DNA from: Fragilaria crotonensis
Lineage: Eukaryota > Bacillariophyta > Fragilariophyceae > Fragilariales > Fragilariaceae
Length of the DNA stretch: 64,000 bases
Assembly: GCA_022925895.1 (NCBI GenBank)
Contig: JAKSYS010000003.1
Location: 62,001 to 126,000, forward strand
Direction of reading: 5' to 3'
The notes beneath the pieces are model-generated. The model ran no database searches. It saw nothing but the letters and a program-made list of their open reading frames with translations, and had not been told where the DNA came from. Positions 62,301-64,000 of the stretch are shown here, in pieces (within the stretch, counting starts at the first letter, position 1; each line of letters starts with the position of its first letter). Both the position numbers and the translations under genes were made by a program.

Positions 62301-64000
62301 CGAGGTAGTCTTGTATCTTGCGAGGTGTCATCTTCTTCAACAAAAGCTGCGTCTTCGCAAAGGATCCGGATTGAGCCCACAACCCTAAATTCTGGATCTC
62401 ACTCGCTACGTGATCATCATGGTGATCTTCCAAAACGAGCGAACAGGAAGTCACAACCTCCCATAGACCGACCTCTACCGCATACAGATTATCAGGCTTT
62501 TGAGCCTCCACCTTGGAAAGGAGATTCAACGCACTCTCGTCAAGGACATCGAATTCAGTCGCACTTGCCTTTTTTGTCCCTTCATGTAATACTGACACGA
62601 CATTTGTGCGCATCAGGATTACTTTGCCGTCGGGAAGTGCAGTGATACAAAGAGGATCACGCATATTGGCTTCATGTTGCCAAAGCGTGGTGACAAAGGA
62701 TTTCCACCGGCGGGTGTGGGCCTCTGCCTCATCAGGCAAAGGATAATCAAAATCCGCTACGTCGCTCTCGTTTCCGGAAACGGAATTGTAAAGAGACTGG
62801 TTCCGTTTATTCACAGCCATATTCTGCTCTGTGCGGCGCCATTGTTGCATAGCCTTGAGCGTTTCCAGTTCTATATTCGAACCACCAAAGGTATAGGAAT
62901 TCAGATGTTGGGAAATTGCTGACTCAACACTAGCCCGAGAAGGACCTCCTGTGCCACCTGTGCCCCGAGGGTATGCTGGGCGAAAGATGTGTCGGAGAAA
63001 CAGTGCGTCAATGCGGTTCACATCGTCGTCCGAAATCGCTGACGCCCGCATGAGTTCCTCGTCAGCAATGCCATCTAGAGTGTAGCCAACACGAGCCACG
63101 TTAGGGTTCGGATTCAAGCCGCTTTTCGAGGACGGATAGACCAAATGCGCGAAATGCGGGATTTGAATAGTGTCTTGTTCTGCTTCTGCAGCCACGGCAA
63201 AGAGTTTGGGTGACATTCCAGGTTGAAGGGCGAGCGCCGAAATCGACGAAATGTCTTCCGGCACATTGAGTATTCTAACATTCTGACGGGTTCCATCGTG
63301 ATTGGATTGTATGAGATGAAGAGTTGATCCACTGTTACACGTTTGAATGTGCACAACTGCGGCTATGCTGCCGGGGTATGTTTGAGCCGATATGCAAAAC
63401 GAAAATGGAGCCAACGTGGTGGCCCACTTCTCGGGCAGTTGAAAGTCAACGAGGTATACTTCAGTGGGATAACCACGAGAATCCAGCTTCCACTGACGCA
63501 CCTTTGCGTCGGCATGTAATGAAAAAAGCCAATTTTCAGTGGATGAAAGAGCTGTCACAGGTGCCATGTCAATCTTCTCAACGCGGCCTAACAGCATGGA
63601 GCTTGCCCGTCCCAGAATTGATCCTATTGACGCTGACATGAGATCTTGGACATGAGTTTCGGACCAGACGAAGACGGATGGATCGTCAAGGTTGACGGTC
63701 AAGATTAGAGGCGAGAGAGCGACGATGGCCTTCGTGGACGAGTAAAAATCCACCATAGTTGTGTGGAGCTCCGCACCAGAGTACTCGATATCCTGATCCT
63801 CCAAGAGTTGCTCGATCGAAAATTTTGCGTATCTGGTGGGCTCAAACGATACCTTCTCCAGACTTATGACGTAAATCGTCGCCTTTGCATCCGCCACCAA
63901 GAGTTTCAAGGTAGAAGCCGATTCGTCAAAACACTTCACTTTCGCAATGACACTGCCTTCAAGCTGCTGTCGCAAATCCAATTCGAAACGTTTGGTAATG
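59398..64000 (-). CDS. NUP160: Nucleoporin Nup160 (Nup120), 5' partial, with frame breaks
   Basis: A scaffold subunit of the Y-complex of the nuclear pore. The frame is open through the right edge, so the N-terminus lies outside. The N-terminal beta-propeller includes 'LFSLHADAKVRQWKLDSRGY', the Nup160 signature. A long helical region follows, with 'YVGLWSLLFRHAEAARD', 'CIKNPNPERRLNNFEQLVKG', 'HANSGHWKRAAQVMDLRF' and the C-terminal 'YIQYGRYVDACNLVTRVL'. Frame changes occur near 61017, 60804-60808 and 59756-59758, each at a run explained by one missing base. One in-frame stop lies at 59871-59873 with conserved sequence on both sides. Coding character continues to 59398. About 1,520 residues are present. 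Confidence 0.8.

Noticed and set aside
1-64000. tRNA, rRNA or snRNA genes
   Set aside because: I looked for T-loop GTTCRANNC with cloverleaf arms and for rRNA-like blocks and found none I could support by eye. A covariance-model scan would decide.

Overview
This window reads as nuclear DNA of a stramenopile, most likely a raphid pennate diatom. The genes are compact and mostly single-exon or carry a few short GT-AG introns of 64-135 bp. Several preproteins begin with a signal peptide followed by an aromatic residue, as in ASAFAP-type plastid presequences (MGDG synthase, a Rubisco-LSMT-like SET protein, a prolyl-hydroxylase-like protein). The gene content is eukaryotic and algal. No species is claimed.

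Layout. 1-5.7 kb: a CLEC16A/TT9-like FPL-domain gene running off the left edge, a small Lys-rich protein and the nucleolar WD protein WDR55. 6.86-18.69 kb: a nested stack of mobile DNA. A foldback element carries in its left arm a 9.3-kb tyrosine-recombinase (DIRS/Ngaro/PAT-like) retrotransposon with split direct repeats, and 20 bp further in a 1.9-kb hAT-like element with an 8-bp target duplication. 18.8-36.6 kb: dense host genes, namely a DOMON/copper monooxygenase, thiamine triphosphatase, MAD1, a helical-repeat-like protein, FIP1, a class-IV aminotransferase-like protein, a coiled-coil protein, a CENP-O-like kinetochore protein, eS19 and a kinesin-light-chain-type TPR protein. 37.8-38.6 kb: a decayed recombinase-like fragment. 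38.9-48.1 kb: a small spliced Cys-rich gene, eL32, two paralogous membrane proteins with a 446-bp hAT MITE between them, a 2OG-Fe(II) oxygenase and purF. 48.4-51.3 kb: a 2.9-kb hAT transposon. 51.8-64 kb: Rubisco LSMT, MGDG synthase, a ThiD-ThiE fusion, a DOPA-dioxygenase-like gene and the nucleoporin Nup160, which runs off the right edge.

Functional themes. Two thiamine genes (ThTPase and ThiD-ThiE) lie about 34 kb apart. MGDG synthase and LSMT are convergent neighbours with plastid-type leaders. MAD1, CENP-O-like and Nup160 are cell-division or nuclear-pore genes. Intergenic DNA is strikingly rich in GTAC palindromes.

Caution. Several conserved genes in the right half (purF, LSMT, Nup160, the TPR gene) are broken mostly by apparent small losses at homopolymers or short tandem repeats. 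That pattern points to uncorrected long-read indels rather than true pseudogenes.
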